Assembly: GCA_029573975.1 (NCBI GenBank)
Contig: JAKQBU010000567.1
Location: forward strand, 1 to 6,585
DNA: 6,585 nucleotides
DNA from: Planctomycetota bacterium
Lineage (GTDB): Bacteria > Planctomycetota > Phycisphaerae > Sedimentisphaerales > SM23-30
Direction of reading: 5' to 3'
The notes under the pieces were generated by a model, which was not told the origin of the DNA, ran no database searches, and saw only the letters and a program-made list of their open reading frames with translations. The translations under genes and the position numbers were made by a program. Each line of letters opens with the position of its first letter. The stretch's first letter is position 1. Below are positions 6,121 through 6,585 of the stretch, in pieces.

Positions 6121-6127
6121 AAAGGAG
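6121..6127 (+). promoter_or_regulatory. Ribosome binding site deciding a GTG start
   Basis: AAAGGAG stands 6 nt before the GTG at 6134 and fixes that start for the last, truncated gene. No ATG precedes it in the 50-nt gap after deoC. Confidence 0.7.
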
Positions 6128-6133
6128 CGGCCT

Positions 6134-6585
6134 GTGCAAAAAGAAAAATTAGTGGATGTGCTCAAGAAGGTGGGAAAAACCACCGAACTAGTCGAGAGTC
6201 CCGACGGCTCCCAGGTCTTGCTGCTGCCTTATGGCGGGCGGATTCTGGGTCTGTTCGGTCCGCGCGGCGGCGAAAATTTCTTCTGGACGCATACGGCTCT
6301 GGAAAGTGAAAAAACGGCAAAAGAATTTTACGCCGGCGATCAGTGGCACAACAGCGGCGGCGACCGGACCTGGCTGGCCCCGGAAATCGATTTTTTCTTT
6401 CCGGATTTTCCCGACCTGGTGGCCTATTATCAGCCACGGCAATTGGATCCGGGCCAGTACCAGATTGTCAAAAACGGCAATCTGGTGCAGATGGTGAACC
6501 AGTTCACCATTACTCCGGCGCGCATCCGACAGAAAGTGGAATTGAAAATCACCAAGGGGATTGGTCCGGCGGCCAATCCGCTGCG
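6134..6585 (+). CDS. Mutarotase-like protein (DUF6786-type), 3' end beyond window
   Basis: Only the first 150 codons are present and the frame is open to the window edge. The N-terminal part has PYGGRILGLFGP (32-43), ENFFWTHTAL (47-56) and WHNSGGDRTWLAPEIDFFFP (71-90). The GGR.LGL..P and GGDRTWLAPE pattern resembles the galactose-mutarotase-like beta-sandwich family I know as DUF6786, whose members lack a proven reaction as far as I know. There is no signal peptide, so it should act in the cytoplasm. The 50-nt gap after deoC and the shared direction make it a likely operon member. It could interconvert sugar anomers or isomers for the pathway, but that is inference. The family call rests on memory of motifs only. 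Confidence 0.65.
   Translation, partial: MQKEKLVDVLKKVGKTTELVESPDGSQVLLLPYGGRILGLFGPRGGENFFWTHTALESEKTAKEFYAGDQWHNSGGDRTWLAPEIDFFFPDFPDLVAYYQPRQLDPGQYQIVKNGNLVQMVNQFTITPARIRQKVELKITKGIGPAANPL

Overview
The window looks like a piece of a bacterial chromosome. Coding DNA is fairly GC-rich and tightly packed, and one AT-rich spacer of about 600 bp separates two divergent transcription units. I see no rRNA, tRNA, CRISPR array, insertion sequence or phage gene. The long (315-residue) type-2 orotidine-phosphate decarboxylase, together with a sugar cluster holding a UlaG-like hydrolase and a protein with a GGDRTWLAPE motif, makes me think of an anaerobic Planctomycetota-like (Phycisphaerae-type) bacterium. 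That placement is an impression from protein style, not proven by the sequence.

Left part (53-1000, minus strand): pyrF, the last step of UMP synthesis. It has a good ribosome binding site and a credible sigma70-type promoter (TTGCCA, 16 bp, TATAGT) upstream on the minus strand. It is a housekeeping gene with no evident link to the rest.

Spacer (1001-1599): AT-rich. It holds the pyrF promoter and leader, a near-perfect tandem repeat of 12 bp with a 15-bp period, a perfect TTGACA hexamer, a small hairpin, and a minus-strand open stretch that may be a degraded gene.

Right part (1600 to the window end, plus strand): six genes in one direction with gaps or overlaps of -4 to about 90 nt, very probably one operon. 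In order they are a UlaG-like metallo-beta-lactamase-fold hydrolase, the alpha and beta subunits of a thiamine-diphosphate 2-oxoacid-dehydrogenase-type E1, a ribokinase-family (PfkB) kinase, a DeoC-type aldolase, and the start of a mutarotase-like protein cut by the window edge. Together they read as a carbohydrate or cyclitol breakdown route: ring or lactone hydrolysis, a ThDP-dependent carbon-carbon step, phosphorylation, then aldol cleavage into two small aldehydes, one of them phosphorylated. The simplest substrate reading would be 2-deoxyribose (kinase plus DeoC). However, the kinase has lost the two sugar-binding residues of ribokinase, and the E1 beta subunit has lost the usual glycine-rich and HSQ-type loop. 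Both point to different substrates and to a pathway I cannot name. The order hydrolase, ThDP enzyme, PfkB kinase, class I aldolase resembles the logic of inositol catabolism built from unrelated enzymes. This is the most interesting content of the window.
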